From NCBI RefSeq assembly GCF_014229095.1, contig NZ_JAARZC010000001.1:1302001-1366000 (forward strand): a stretch of DNA of 64,000 nt. The letters are read 5' to 3'. This document shows, piece by piece, positions 36,907 to 46,920 of the stretch. The notes beneath the pieces are model-generated. The model saw nothing but the letters and a program-made list of their open reading frames with translations. It had not been told where the DNA came from and searched no databases. The number at the start of each line of letters is the position of its first letter. The first letter of the stretch is position 1. A program made the translations under genes and the position numbers. The stretch is from Listeria cossartiae subsp. cayugensis (GTDB taxonomy: Bacteria; Bacillota; Bacilli; Lactobacillales; Listeriaceae).

Positions 36907-39507
36907 ATGGCAATTAAAGAAAATGCGGCCCAAGAAGTATTAGAAGTTCAAAAAGTGATTGACAGATTAGCAGACAATGGACAAAAAGCATTGAAAGCAT
37001 TTGAAAGTTACAATCAAGAACAAGTAGACAATATCGTTCACACAATGGCACTTGCCGGACTTGACCAACATATGCCCCTTGCAAAATTAGCAGTAGAAGA
37101 AACTGGACGTGGATTATACGAAGATAAATGTATTAAAAACATCTTCGCGACAGAATATATTTGGAACAACATTAAAAACAACAAAACAGTAGGCGTTATT
37201 AATGAAGATGTACAAACTGGTGTGATTGAAATTGCGGAACCAGTTGGTGTTGTTGCCGGCGTTACACCTGTAACTAACCCAACATCTACTACTCTTTTCA
37301 AAGCAATTATTGCAATCAAAACGCGTAACCCAATCATCTTCGCTTTCCATCCAAGTGCGCAACGTTGTTCATCTGAAGCAGCAAGAGTTGTTTACGAGGC
37401 AGCAGTTGCAGCTGGAGCACCAGAACATTGTATTCAATGGGTAGAAAAACCTTCCCTAGAAGCAACAAAACAATTAATGAACCACGATAAAGTAGCACTT
37501 GTACTAGCAACTGGTGGTGCTGGAATGGTTAAATCAGCATACTCTACTGGTAAACCTGCACTAGGCGTTGGACCAGGTAACGTACCAGCTTACATTGACA
37601 AAACAGCGAAAATCAAACGTTCTGTTAATGACATCATTCTTTCTAAATCTTTTGACCAAGGTATGATTTGTGCTTCTGAACAAGCAGTAATCGTCGACAA
37701 AGAAGTTGCTAAGGAAGTAAAAGCAGAAATGGAAGCAAACAACTGCTACTTCGTTAAAGGCGCTGAATTCAAAAAATTAGAAAGCTACGTAATCAACCCT
37801 GAAAAAGGAACGCTTAACCCAGATGTAGTTGGTAAATCCCCTGCATGGATTGCTAACCAAGCTGGCTTCAAAGTTCCAGAAGACACAAAAATTCTTGTAG
37901 CTGAAATTAAAGGTGTTGGCGACAAATACCCACTATCTCACGAAAAATTAAGCCCAGTTCTTGCATTCATCGAAGCAGCTAACCAAGCAGAAGCATTCGA
38001 TCGTTGTGAAGAAATGTTAGTATACGGAGGACTTGGACACTCCGCAGTTATTCACTCTACGGATAAAGAAGTTCAAAAAGCATTTGGTATCCGTATGAAA
38101 GCTTGCCGTATCATCGTAAATGCACCAAGCGCACAAGGCGGTATCGGTGACATTTATAACGGCTTCATCCCTTCCCTAACTCTTGGTTGTGGATCTTATG
38201 GTAAAAACTCTGTATCACAAAATGTAAGTGCGACTAACTTGCTGAACGTTAAACGTATCGCGGATCGGAGAAATAATATGCAATGGTTCAAACTTCCACC
38301 AAAAATTTTCTTTGAAAAATATTCCACTCAATACCTTCAAAAAATGGAAGGCGTTGAACGCGTATTTATCGTAACTGACCCAGGAATGGTTCAATTCAAA
38401 TACGTTGACGTTGTAATCGAACATTTGAAAAAACGTGGCAATGACGTAGCTTACCAAGTATTTGCTGACGTTGAACCAGATCCATCTGACGTAACAGTTT
38501 ACAAAGGTGCAGAATTAATGAAAGACTTCAAACCAGACACAATTATCGCTCTTGGTGGTGGTTCCGCAATGGATGCTGCCAAAGGTATGTGGTTATTCTA
38601 TGAACAACCAGAAGCTTCTTTCTTCGGCTTGAAACAAAAATTCTTAGATATCCGTAAACGTACTTTCAAATATCCTAAACTTGGCGAAAAAGCGAAATTT
38701 GTTGCGATTCCAACAACAAGTGGTACAGGTTCTGAAGTAACACCATTTGCGGTTATTACAGATAAAGAAAACAACATTAAATACCCTCTTGCTGATTACG
38801 AACTAACTCCAGACGTTGCAATTGTCGATGCACAATACGTAACTACTGTCCCAGCACACATTACTGCTGATACTGGTATGGACGTTCTAACTCACGCAAT
38901 TGAATCTTATGTATCCGTAATGGCAAGCGATTATACTCGTGGACTTTCCATCCGTGCAATCGAACTTGTTTTTGAAAACTTACGTGAATCCGTTCTTACT
39001 GGTGACCCAGATGCGCGCGAAAAAATGCATAATGCTTCTGCCCTAGCTGGTATGGCGTTTGCAAATGCGTTCCTAGGAATTAACCATAGCTTGGCTCACA
39101 AAATTGGACCTGAATTCCACATTCCACATGGTCGTGCGAATGCAATCCTTATGCCACACGTTATTCGTTATAACGCACTTAAACCTAAAAAACATGCGTT
39201 ATTCCCAAGATATGAAAGCTTCCGTGCTGATGAAGATTATGCTCGTATCTCTCGTATTATCGGCTTCCCTGCTGCAACTACAGAAGAAGGCGTTAAATCA
39301 CTTGTAGATGAAATCATCAAACTTGGTAAAGATGTTGGTATCGACATGAGTCTTAAAGGACAAAATGTTGCTAAAAAAGACTTGGATGCTGTTGTAGATA
39401 CACTTGCAGACCGCGCATTCATGGACCAATGTACTACTGCCAACCCTAAACAACCTCTTGTAAGTGAACTAAAAGAAATTTACCTAGAAGCTTACAAAGG
39501 TGTCTGA
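36907..39507 (+). CDS. adhE: Bifunctional acetaldehyde-CoA/alcohol dehydrogenase (LAP)
   Basis: Fermentative enzyme of 866 residues that reduces acetyl-CoA to ethanol in two NADH-dependent steps; it forms spirosomes. The N-terminal aldehyde dehydrogenase half has the catalytic Cys255 in GMICASEQ. A linker near residue 450 leads to the Fe-dependent alcohol dehydrogenase half (ALGGGSAMDAAKGMW, PTTSGTGSEVTPF, DTGMDVLTHAIESY, NHSLAHKIG with metal-binding His). In L. monocytogenes this protein is also described as the surface adhesion protein LAP; no signal peptide is present. Strong AGGAGG site; codon usage looks highly expressed. Confidence 0.98.
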   Translation: MAIKENAAQEVLEVQKVIDRLADNGQKALKAFESYNQEQVDNIVHTMALAGLDQHMPLAKLAVEETGRGLYEDKCIKNIFATEYIWNNIKNNKTVGVINEDVQTGVIEIAEPVGVVAGVTPVTNPTSTTLFKAIIAIKTRNPIIFAFHPSAQRCSSEAARVVYEAAVAAGAPEHCIQWVEKPSLEATKQLMNHDKVALVLATGGAGMVKSAYSTGKPALGVGPGNVPAYIDKTAKIKRSVNDIILSKSFDQGMICASEQAVIVDKEVAKEVKAEMEANNCYFVKGAEFKKLESYVINPEKGTLNPDVVGKSPAWIANQAGFKVPEDTKILVAEIKGVGDKYPLSHEKLSPVLAFIEAANQAEAFDRCEEMLVYGGLGHSAVIHSTDKEVQKAFGIRMKACRIIVNAPSAQGGIGDIYNGFIPSLTLGCGSYGKNSVSQNVSATNLLNVKRIADRRNNMQWFKLPPKIFFEKYSTQYLQKMEGVERVFIVTDPGMVQFKYVDVVIEHLKKRGNDVAYQVFADVEPDPSDVTVYKGAELMKDFKPDTIIALGGGSAMDAAKGMWLFYEQPEASFFGLKQKFLDIRKRTFKYPKLGEKAKFVAIPTTSGTGSEVTPFAVITDKENNIKYPLADYELTPDVAIVDAQYVTTVPAHITADTGMDVLTHAIESYVSVMASDYTRGLSIRAIELVFENLRESVLTGDPDAREKMHNASALAGMAFANAFLGINHSLAHKIGPEFHIPHGRANAILMPHVIRYNALKPKKHALFPRYESFRADEDYARISRIIGFPAATTEEGVKSLVDEIIKLGKDVGIDMSLKGQNVAKKDLDAVVDTLADRAFMDQCTTANPKQPLVSELKEIYLEAYKGV

Positions 39508-39548
39508 AACTAGCTAACTTGTCCACCATTAATATATAAAGTTAGAAG

Positions 39549-39580
39549 AAAGCGCAAGTCCATCCCAGGGCTTGCGCTTT
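39549..39580 (+). terminator. adhE terminator
   Basis: AAAGCGCAAG.../CTTGCGCTTT stem followed by a T-containing tail (CGCTTT). Confidence 0.75.
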
Positions 39581-39629
39581 CGCTTTAGTCCTAAAATTAG
39601 TATAATGGAACGAGAATGGAGTTGATTGA

Positions 39630-40058
39630 ATGATGCAAGCAGTAGTTCCCTATTTTACTTTTGACGGGGAAACTCAGGAAGCACTAGACTTTTATAAAAA
39701 AGCGTTCCAAGCAGAAATTACGCAAACGCGTTACTTTCACGAGATGGAAGGATTTTCTGGAGATAAACTACTAGGAGAACGAATCCTACATGCAAGACTT
39801 ACAAGAGACGAGAAAGATTTATTTTATTTCTCAGATACGCTGGAAGGCGAAACAGATGCGGGTAATCGCCTATCACTTGCAATGAATTTTAGTTCCGAAG
39901 CAGATTTTGTTCATGCTTTTGTCCTACTTTCCAAAACCGGCACCGTCGAAGTTCCAATCCAAAATACATTTTGGGGCGCAAAATACGCGAAAGTAATCGA
40001 CCATTACAGCATCGACTGGCATCTCAACCTAGAAAACGAGTCTACTACTAAAGTATGA
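39630..40058 (+). CDS. PhnB-like VOC/glyoxalase-fold protein
   Basis: The 142-residue protein of the PhnB/3-demethylubiquinone methyltransferase-like group within the glyoxalase superfamily. The start VVPYFTFDGETQEALDFYKKAFQ and the ILHARL and FWGAKYAKVIDHYSIDWHLN segments are characteristic. Its function is unknown; it is cytoplasmic. Two consecutive ATG codons at 39630 and 39633 can serve as start, with GGAG upstream. Confidence 0.85.
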   Translation: MMQAVVPYFTFDGETQEALDFYKKAFQAEITQTRYFHEMEGFSGDKLLGERILHARLTRDEKDLFYFSDTLEGETDAGNRLSLAMNFSSEADFVHAFVLLSKTGTVEVPIQNTFWGAKYAKVIDHYSIDWHLNLENESTTKV

Positions 40059-40140
40059 TTTTTCCCCCTTCTCTAGCCGAATGTATTTAGAACTAAAAAA
40101 TAGTACAATTTAGAAGTGAGAGAAGAAAAGGAGTGAGTTC

Positions 40141-41061
40141 ATGACTGAGACAGTTTTAAAATTAGAACATGTCACGAAAAAAATTGGACAAAAAAATATT
40201 GTCCATGATATCAGCTTTGACATACATAAAGGAGAAGTATTTGGTTTACTTGGCCCAAATGGTGCTGGTAAAACAACTATTATCCGCTCTATCGTTGGCT
40301 TAATTCGTCGCACAGAAGGTACCGTTTTGATCAATGGTAAAAATGTCGACTCCGAGTATAAAGCAGCGATTTCAGAAGTAGGCGCAATTATTGAAAATCC
40401 AGAATTTTACATGTATATGTCTGGATGGGCAAACTTAAAACAATTCGCACGCATGAGTCAAAAAAACATTACTGACGAACACATTCGTGAAATCGTTGAA
40501 CTTGTCAAACTTACAGGCGCAATTGACCAGAAAGTAAAAACCTATTCCCTTGGTATGCGCCAACGTTTAGGTGTTGCTCAAGCATTAATTCATAGCCCCG
40601 CTTTACTTATTTTAGATGAACCTACCAACGGACTTGATCCACAAGGTATGGCTGAATTTAGAACGCTGATTCGCGATTTAGCAACAAACGGCACTTCTGT
40701 TTTAATTTCCAGCCATTTACTGAGCGAAATCCAACAAATTACGGATCGATTCGCGATTATTAATAAAGGCGTTTTAACTCATACGGAAAAAATGAGTGAT
40801 CTCGTTGAAAATCATGTTGCTGTCTACAAATTGAAAGTCAGCGATCCCGAAGCAACTAAAACCGTTCTCCCTACACTCCCAGTCAAAGTTGTTGCTCAAA
40901 AAGAGGATCTTTTCAAAATCGAAGTGGCTCATGAAGATGTGCATTTGATTGCTCGTGCGATTATCCAAGCAAATATTGATTTATTAGAAATGGTTCCACT
41001 TCAAGCCTCCCTTGAAGAGCGATTCCTTGAATTAACTAAAGGTGGAGGTGCGGAAGTATGA
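40141..41061 (+). CDS. ABC transporter ATP-binding protein
   Basis: 306-residue ATPase of an ABC-2-type exporter. Walker A GPNGAGKTT near residue 38, signature YSLGMRQRLGVAQAL, Walker B LLILDEPTNGLDP and switch His in SSHLLSE are all intact. The C-terminal 80 residues form the accessory domain common to BcrA/NatA-type ATPases. It overlaps the permease gene by 4 bp. The substrate is unknown; bacitracin or antimicrobial-peptide resistance transporters are the nearest types by architecture. Confidence 0.93.
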   Translation: MTETVLKLEHVTKKIGQKNIVHDISFDIHKGEVFGLLGPNGAGKTTIIRSIVGLIRRTEGTVLINGKNVDSEYKAAISEVGAIIENPEFYMYMSGWANLKQFARMSQKNITDEHIREIVELVKLTGAIDQKVKTYSLGMRQRLGVAQALIHSPALLILDEPTNGLDPQGMAEFRTLIRDLATNGTSVLISSHLLSEIQQITDRFAIINKGVLTHTEKMSDLVENHVAVYKLKVSDPEATKTVLPTLPVKVVAQKEDLFKIEVAHEDVHLIARAIIQANIDLLEMVPLQASLEERFLELTKGGGAEV

Positions 41062-42125
41062 TAGCATTAGTAAAAAATGAATTTACCAAATTATTCTCCA
41101 GAAAATCAAGTTGGATTATGCAAATTGTCCTATTTGTAGCAGTTTTAGCCCTTGCACTATTAATGTTTTTTGTTAGTAAAATAGATACAAGTGGTGTTGA
41201 AGGCGGCGACGCAAGCAATGCCGGTATTACTGCTTATTATGATGACAAAGGTGCTCCGGTTAGTGAAGAGGAATACTGGAACTCCGCAGATAAAGACGGT
41301 AATCCTACGTATAAATCTGAAACGTTATCTTTGACTGATTCCGTGGCTTACTTAAAAACACAAGAACAAGCGGCTCCAACAAAAGAAGCCAAAGAATCCA
41401 TCCAAAAACAAATTGACTTCTATCAAGCTTATGTAGATGCAGATGAAAAACCCGCTAGTAATTCAGCTGGTATTTCAAGCGCAGATTTCTTTGCTTCATT
41501 AGGTAGCTCTGGAGCCGTTGCGACAATGCTCGTTGTTGTTGTAGCAAGTATCATCGTTGCAACCGAATTTTCTGGTGGTACTATCAAGCTATTACTAACT
41601 CGTCCATACTCTAGAAGTCAAATACTATTCTCTAAATACATCATGTGTATTGTTTATAGCGTTATTAGTTCCATCACCTTACTTTTAGCTAGCTTTATCT
41701 TTTCGTTTATTTTACCAAAACAATCTATTTTCATGCCGCTCTCCCCTTCAACAGGTGCAATGACAGCTTGGGAACACGCTTGGATGCTACTTGGTACGAA
41801 CTTCTTATTGATGATCGTATACGCAACTATCGCGTTCTTCTTCTCATCTGTCGTTCGTTCACAAGCCCTTGCAGTTGGTGTCGGTGTTGGTGTACTATTC
41901 TCAGGTGGAATTATTCGCCAACTACTTCCTCTAGCTATTGAAAAATACGACTGGATGAAATGGATTATCTTCAACTTGCTTAGCCTAAATGATACAGTTG
42001 GTGGTAGCAAAATTGCTGGTGGCTTAGCAGATTGGCAAATCATTGCCGGTTTAGGTGTTTATACAGCGATTATCCTCTTCTTCACGTTCTTCTTATTCAA
42101 AAAACGAGATGTCGCTTTAAGTTAA
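41058..42125 (+). CDS. ABC-2-type transporter permease
   Basis: Membrane subunit of 355 residues partnering the ATPase gene it overlaps. One N-terminal transmembrane helix (about 20-40) is followed by an extracytoplasmic loop of roughly 110 residues (acidic, with DDKGAPVSEEEYWN), then five or so helices (MLVVVVASIIVATEFSGGTIKLLLTRPYSR block is the ABC-2 signature). The large outer loop suggests interaction with an external peptide or lipid. Confidence 0.9.
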   Translation: MIALVKNEFTKLFSRKSSWIMQIVLFVAVLALALLMFFVSKIDTSGVEGGDASNAGITAYYDDKGAPVSEEEYWNSADKDGNPTYKSETLSLTDSVAYLKTQEQAAPTKEAKESIQKQIDFYQAYVDADEKPASNSAGISSADFFASLGSSGAVATMLVVVVASIIVATEFSGGTIKLLLTRPYSRSQILFSKYIMCIVYSVISSITLLLASFIFSFILPKQSIFMPLSPSTGAMTAWEHAWMLLGTNFLLMIVYATIAFFFSSVVRSQALAVGVGVGVLFSGGIIRQLLPLAIEKYDWMKWIIFNLLSLNDTVGGSKIAGGLADWQIIAGLGVYTAIILFFTFFLFKKRDVALS

Positions 42126-42129
42126 ATTT

Positions 42130-42162
42130 TAAAAGGCTGTCCGCATTGGACAGCCTTTTTTT
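42130..42162 (+). terminator. Bidirectional terminator, ABC operon and S66 peptidase
   Basis: AAAAGGCTGTCC/GGACAGCCTTTT perfect stem with T-run, between convergent genes. Confidence 0.92.
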
Positions 42163-43135
42163 AATGTCTAATAATTTGAATTTTATCGGCATGATTTGTA
42201 TCAATTCTTGCGGTTCCACCAATTGGGAAAGTCGCAATTGGCTGTGTATGTCCAAAATCCGCGCCAGATATAACGGGGATTTTTTGTAATGCCGTCTTCG
42301 TTTCAATGATGTAAGCTAATTTCTCCGCCGTAATTGCTGTTTTCTGTTGGAAACGACCGATTACCAGCCCTTGAATCTCGTCAGCACCAGGTTGACTAAG
42401 CAGTGACTCTAAATCGCGATCGAATGTTTCTGGCACAGTCATAAAATCGTCTTCAATAAATAAAATTGAACCTGCCAAATTCGGCATGTATTCAGTTCCT
42501 TGCAGTAAATTAAGGGTGCATAAGTTCCCGCCAATGATAGTCCCTTCTGCCTCTCCCGGTTGCATAACAACTAATCCGTCATTCGGGATGAAATTTCGAT
42601 TCTCTTGGTCCAAATACCATTCATCATCACTCCATACTGCACTTTCTTTAAGTGTATATGGCTCTTTTTGTAATAAACAATCACTAAATGATTCAAGTAC
42701 ATAGTCCAGACCTTTTTCCATTGAAAAACTAGAAAAATGCGCACCGGAATAAGTAATCAGTTCGGTTTGTGTATAAATGGCTGTTGCGAGCGCCGTAATA
42801 TCTGAAAAGCCACATAAAATTTTAGGGTTTTCCGAAATTAAATCATAATCTAAATATGGCAACAATTGGTTGCTATTAAAACCGCCGATAACGGTTAAAA
42901 TCGCTTTTACATTCGAGTCATTGAAAGCTTCATGGATATCAGCTACGCGAGAACGAATACTTGAGCTCATCATACAATCCATTTCAGCCACATGTTCTCC
43001 AAAAGTAACGCTGAAACCCATGTCAGTTAGACGCTTAACGGCAATTTCGACTTGATCGCTAGCCATGATGCCGATAGAACGGCTTGGTGCAATAATCCGA
43101 ATTTCATCGCCTTGTTTTAATTTTGCTGGAATCAT
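42161..43135 (-). CDS. S66-family LD-carboxypeptidase (MccF/LdcA type)
   Basis: Serine peptidase of 324 residues. The nucleophile Ser lies in CGFSDITAL (near residue 110), the catalytic Glu in EGTIIGGNL and the His near the C-terminus in DFGHTQP; the N-terminus has IIAPSRS. The family removes the terminal D-Ala from muropeptides or inactivates microcin C-like antibiotics. Which of these holds is not clear from sequence, so I leave the symbol blank. It overlaps tag by 4 bp. Confidence 0.9.
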   Translation of the reverse strand: MIPAKLKQGDEIRIIAPSRSIGIMASDQVEIAVKRLTDMGFSVTFGEHVAEMDCMMSSSIRSRVADIHEAFNDSNVKAILTVIGGFNSNQLLPYLDYDLISENPKILCGFSDITALATAIYTQTELITYSGAHFSSFSMEKGLDYVLESFSDCLLQKEPYTLKESAVWSDDEWYLDQENRNFIPNDGLVVMQPGEAEGTIIGGNLCTLNLLQGTEYMPNLAGSILFIEDDFMTVPETFDRDLESLLSQPGADEIQGLVIGRFQQKTAITAEKLAYIIETKTALQKIPVISGADFGHTQPIATFPIGGTARIDTNHADKIQIIRH

Positions 43136-43713
43136 TTAGTAACCTCCCTATTTAACGTGTGAAATGGACACGAACGCAAATGGTCGTCGAGAATCCCAAT
43201 CGCTTGTAAATAAGAATAAATGATTACGGGTCCAACAAATTTAAAACCGCGTTTCTTTAAATCTTTACTGATTTTTTCGGATAACTCTGTGCTAGCTGGA
43301 ACTTCTCCCATTCCTTGCCATTCGTTAATAATCCGTTCACCATTTGTAAAACCCCAAATGTAGTTAGCAAATGAGCCAAATTCCGCTTGGACTCTTTGTG
43401 TAGCTAGCGCATTTGTACGAACCGCTTTCACTTTTAGGCGATTCTTCACAATTGCTGCTTCCTCAACAATCTTTGCTAACTCATCGTCTGTCAGCAATGC
43501 GCATTTATCAATATCAAAGTGAAAAAAAGCTTCTTGATACGCTTTTCTTTTATGTAAAATCAATCTCCATGAGAGCCCGGCTTGCGCTCCCTCTAAATTA
43601 AGCATTTCAAATAAATATGTGTCGTCTTTGCTCGGGACACACCATTCTTCATCATGATATTCTAGTTCAAACGGGTCATTAATCGACCATGGGCAACGTA
43701 ATTCTTCTGACAA
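43132..43713 (-). CDS. tag: DNA-3-methyladenine glycosylase I
   Basis: Base-excision repair enzyme that removes 3-methyladenine. The 193 residues include the zinc-binding set (Cys in LRCPWS, His in EYHDEEW, His and Cys in DHLRSCPFH) and the conserved LFEMLNLEGAQAGLSWRLIL and KRGFKFVGPVIIYSYLQAIG blocks. The start is TTG, 8 bp behind TAGGAGG. It is in an apparent operon with the S66 peptidase. Confidence 0.94.
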   Translation of the reverse strand: MSEELRCPWSINDPFELEYHDEEWCVPSKDDTYLFEMLNLEGAQAGLSWRLILHKRKAYQEAFFHFDIDKCALLTDDELAKIVEEAAIVKNRLKVKAVRTNALATQRVQAEFGSFANYIWGFTNGERIINEWQGMGEVPASTELSEKISKDLKKRGFKFVGPVIIYSYLQAIGILDDHLRSCPFHTLNREVTK

Positions 43714-43725
43714 AGTGAGTTCCTC

Positions 43726-43965
43726 CTATATAGTTAAAATGTAATGCACACTAATTAAAACAGCCACAAATAGGCCGATACAACTCCAAATTAGTCGTTT
43801 TTCTTTCCACTGACTAACTGCTACAGCAATGCTTAATGCTAAAAATAAAAAGAGCAGCCAGTTCGGAACGTCGGGGTGATAGTCGCTCGTGAAAATAAGA
43901 TACCCTACTATTGCTGCAATTATTCCTGTAAAAATAAAACTTATCTTTTGATATCTCATTCGCAA
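43726..43965 (-). CDS. Small membrane protein
   Basis: 79-residue hydrophobic protein, not recognised, with three helices (about 8-26, 33-52, 58-77) and basic residues between them. It has a good AGGAGG site. It precedes tag by 12 bp and is probably the first gene of that operon. Confidence 0.75.
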   Translation of the reverse strand: MRMRYQKISFIFTGIIAAIVGYLIFTSDYHPDVPNWLLFLFLALSIAVAVSQWKEKRLIWSCIGLFVAVLISVHYILTI

Positions 43966-44017
43966 AGCCTCCTATTAACCAATAATAAAACATACGTTCT
44001 GTTTTTGCAAGTGAAAA

Positions 44018-44055
44018 TAAAAAAGAGACGAACTTTTTTGGTTCGCCTCTTCTTT
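44018..44055 (-). terminator. acnA terminator
   Basis: AAGAGGCGAAC/GTTCGTCTCTT hairpin ending in a T-run after the aconitase gene. Confidence 0.85.
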
Positions 44056-44060
44056 ACAAA

Positions 44061-46763
44061 TTATTTCAATTTGCCACGTAGGACCATTGGTAAAATCCCG
44101 CCATGACGGTAATAATCAATTTCTACTTCTGAGTCAAAGCGTGCAAGTGCATCGAAAGTAATACTTGAGCCGTCTTCACGAACAGCTGTCACTTTTACAA
44201 GGTCTCTTGGTGCTACATCTTCACCGATTTCGACTTGTAAACTTTCTGAGCCAGTTAGGCCTAATGTTTCGGCATCTTCACCAGGTTGGAATTGAAGCGG
44301 TAAAACACCCATCATTACGAGGTTAGAACGATGAATCCGTTCGTAACTTTTCGCGATAACTGTTTTAATACCTAGCAAATTCGTTCCTTTGGCAGCCCAG
44401 TCACGTGAAGATCCCATTCCATAATCGTCGCCAGCAAGAATAACTAAGCCAGTGTTATTTTCGATATATTTTCTAGAAGCATCGTAAATCGACATCACTT
44501 CGCCAGTTGGCCAGTAAGTCGTATAGCCGCCTTCTGTTCCTGGTGCGATTTGATTTTTAATACGGATATTCGCAAATGTACCGCGCATCATAACATCGTG
44601 ATGACCACGACGAGAGCCGTATGAGTTGAAGTCACGAATTGCCACACCTTCTTCTTGAAGGAATTTTCCGGCTGGCGTATCTTTCCCGATTGCTCCGGCT
44701 GGTGAAATATGGTCGGTTGTAACAGAGTCGCCAAATTTACCGATAACACGAAGTCCGGATAAGCTTTCTACTTTGCCAGCTTCTTTTGCTAAATTATCAA
44801 AGAATGGCGGATTCGCTATATACGTGGAGTTTTCATCCCATTTGTATAAAGCATCTTCCGTTGTTTCAATCGCATTCCAAGCTTCATTTTCATCAAATAC
44901 ATGGGCATATTGTTCACGGAAAAGTTCTGGCGTTACCGTTTCTTCTACTAATGCCTTCACTTCTTCTGAACTTGGCCAAATATCGTCTAAGAAGACTTCT
45001 TCGCCGTTATTACCGCGTCCGATTGGTTCTGTTAGCATGTCGACATTTGTTGTCCCAGCAAGCGCGTAAGCAACGACAAGTGGTGGTGAAGCTAAGAAAT
45101 TTGCTTTCACAAGTGCATGAATGCGGCCTTCAAAGTTACGGTTACCACTTAATACAGCCGAAACAAGCAAATCGCTATCTTGAATAGCTTCTTCAATTTC
45201 TTCTTTTAATGGACCAGAGTTACCGATACATGTCGTACAACCATAACCAACTAAGTCAAACCCAAGTTTTTCTAAATATGGAAGTAAGCCGGCTTTTTCC
45301 AAGTAGCCTGTTACAACTTTGGAGCCTGGCGCCAAGGAAGTTTTTACGAATTTCGGTACTTCTAAGCCTTTTTCAACTGCTTTTTTAGCAACTAAACCAG
45401 CGCTTAACATCACGTATGGGTTAGAAGTATTCGTACAACTTGTAATCGCCGCAATGGCAACAGAGCCAGTCTTCATTGTGGATTGGTCACCATTGCCAAA
45501 AGTAACTGTTACTTCTTTGTCTAGGGCTGATTTATCGAGTCCGAAACCTTGGTTACCTGCTTTGGCAGTAATGGATTCACGGAATGTTTCTTTCATTTTC
45601 GAAAGTGGAATCAAATCTTGTGGACGTTTTGGTCCTGCTAAGTTTGGTTCGATGGCGGAAAGATCGATTTCTACTGTTTGCGTGTAGTTTGGTTCTACTT
45701 TTTCTGGTGTGAAGAATAAATCATTTGCTTCTAAATAAGCTTCTACTAATTCGATTTGTTCTTTGTCACGGCCAGTAAGTTTTAAGTAGTTAAGCGCTTC
45801 TTTATCGACTGGGAAAAAGCCACAAGTTGCGCCGTATTCTGGAGCCATATTCGCAACGGTTGCGCGGTCAGCAAGTGGCAGTGTCGCAACACCTGGACCG
45901 TAAAATTCAACAAATTTACCTACTACTTTTTGTTCCCGTAAAACTTGAGTTACTTTTAAAGCGAAATCGGTTGCTGTAGCTCCGTTTGGCAAAGCGCCGT
46001 TTAATTTTACGCCGATAACTTCTGGAATTGGAAAGTATGAAGGTTGACCAAGCATGCCAGCTTCTGCTTCAATACCGCCAACGCCCCAACCTAAAACGCC
46101 AATACCGTTAATCATCGTTGTATGGCTATCTGTTCCGACTAGGGAATCTGGGAACGCTACAAATTCGCCGTCTGCTACTTCATTCGCAATTACGACGTTT
46201 GCTAAATACTCTAAGTTAACTTGGTGAACGATACCTGTTGCGGGTGGAACGGCACGATAGTTATCAAATGCTTTTTGTGCCCAATTTAAAAACTGGTAAC
46301 GTTCCATGTTGCGTTTAAATTCTAGTTCCATGTTAATTTTAAGTGCTTCTGGATTCGCATAGCTATCCACTTGTACTGAGTGATCGACAACTAAATCAAC
46401 CGGGATTTCTGGATTGATTTTTTCTGGATCGCCGCCAAGGTCCGCCATTGCTTTACGTAAAGAAGCTAAATCAACGACTGCTGGAACGCCTGTAAAATCT
46501 TGTAGAATAACGCGGGCTGGTTTGAATGGTACTTCGCCTTCATTGCCATCTTTAGACCAGTGGGCTAAGTCTTCCACGTGTGAATCCTTAATGACGCGAC
46601 CATCTGCTTGTCTTAATACAGATTCTAGTAAAACACGTACAGAATAAGGTAGTTTCTCGATGTTTGTAAGATTGTCCTCTTCTAAGGTTTTAAGTTTGTA
46701 ATAATGATACGTTTTGTCGTTCAGTTGAAATGATGCTTTTGCTTTTTCTTTCCAATTAGTCAT
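44061..46763 (-). CDS. acnA: Aconitate hydratase
   Basis: TCA-cycle [4Fe-4S] enzyme that isomerises citrate to isocitrate, also called citB/citB-type aconitase; related enzymes bind mRNA when the cluster is lost. 900 residues. Cluster ligands are Cys in TSCTNTSNP (near 441) and the two Cys of [10 protein letters not shown] (near 508). Substrate-binding SRDWAAKG and the C-terminal swivel domain are present. The frame is open 49 codons further, but the ATG at 46763 (MTNWKEKAK) has a strong AAGGAGG at the right distance. A CcpC-type dyad lies upstream of its promoter. Confidence 0.97.
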   Translation of the reverse strand: MTNWKEKAKASFQLNDKTYHYYKLKTLEEDNLTNIEKLPYSVRVLLESVLRQADGRVIKDSHVEDLAHWSKDGNEGEVPFKPARVILQDFTGVPAVVDLASLRKAMADLGGDPEKINPEIPVDLVVDHSVQVDSYANPEALKINMELEFKRNMERYQFLNWAQKAFDNYRAVPPATGIVHQVNLEYLANVVIANEVADGEFVAFPDSLVGTDSHTTMINGIGVLGWGVGGIEAEAGMLGQPSYFPIPEVIGVKLNGALPNGATATDFALKVTQVLREQKVVGKFVEFYGPGVATLPLADRATVANMAPEYGATCGFFPVDKEALNYLKLTGRDKEQIELVEAYLEANDLFFTPEKVEPNYTQTVEIDLSAIEPNLAGPKRPQDLIPLSKMKETFRESITAKAGNQGFGLDKSALDKEVTVTFGNGDQSTMKTGSVAIAAITSCTNTSNPYVMLSAGLVAKKAVEKGLEVPKFVKTSLAPGSKVVTGYLEKAGLLPYLEKLGFDLVGYGCTTCIGNSGPLKEEIEEAIQDSDLLVSAVLSGNRNFEGRIHALVKANFLASPPLVVAYALAGTTNVDMLTEPIGRGNNGEEVFLDDIWPSSEEVKALVEETVTPELFREQYAHVFDENEAWNAIETTEDALYKWDENSTYIANPPFFDNLAKEAGKVESLSGLRVIGKFGDSVTTDHISPAGAIGKDTPAGKFLQEEGVAIRDFNSYGSRRGHHDVMMRGTFANIRIKNQIAPGTEGGYTTYWPTGEVMSIYDASRKYIENNTGLVILAGDDYGMGSSRDWAAKGTNLLGIKTVIAKSYERIHRSNLVMMGVLPLQFQPGEDAETLGLTGSESLQVEIGEDVAPRDLVKVTAVREDGSSITFDALARFDSEVEIDYYRHGGILPMVLRGKLK

Positions 46764-46809
46764 CCACGTTTCCTCCTTCAATTCTTGAAACGATTGGTCT
46801 CTCTCATCT

Positions 46810-46838
46810 ATTGTACTTAAAAACGCGCGATAAGTAAA
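46810..46838 (-). promoter_or_regulatory. acnA promoter
   Basis: -35 TTTACT (46833-46838), 17-bp spacer, -10 TACAAT (46810-46815), about 45 bp upstream of the chosen start. Confidence 0.65.
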
Positions 46839-46861
46839 CAAAGAGAATCTGCTATAATTCA

Positions 46862-46876
46862 ATAACTTTTTCTTAT
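46862..46876 (-). promoter_or_regulatory. CcpC-type operator of acnA
   Basis: ATAAGAAAAAGTTAT is an exact ATAA-N7-TTAT dyad, the CcpC motif described at Bacillus and Listeria citB, placed about 24 bp upstream of the -35. Confidence 0.65.
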
Positions 46877-46878
46877 AA

Positions 46879-46912
46879 CAAAAAGATGAATGACAACGAG
46901 TGCCATTCATCT
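46879..46912 (-). terminator. Terminator of the RsbR-like gene
   Basis: AGATGAATGGCA.../TCATTCATCT stem ending in TTTTTG, three base pairs away from the CcpC-type operator. Confidence 0.83.
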
Positions 46913-46920
46913 ATGCATTA

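Noticed and set aside
44773-45187. Two plus-strand ORFs of about 98 and 133 codons opposite acnA
   Set aside because: Overlap each other and lie antisense to aconitase; no ribosome binding site or recognisable sequence.
46764-46910. 49-codon N-terminal extension of aconitase
   Set aside because: Runs through the promoter and CcpC-type operator; the ATG at 46763 has a strong ribosome binding site and family N-terminus.
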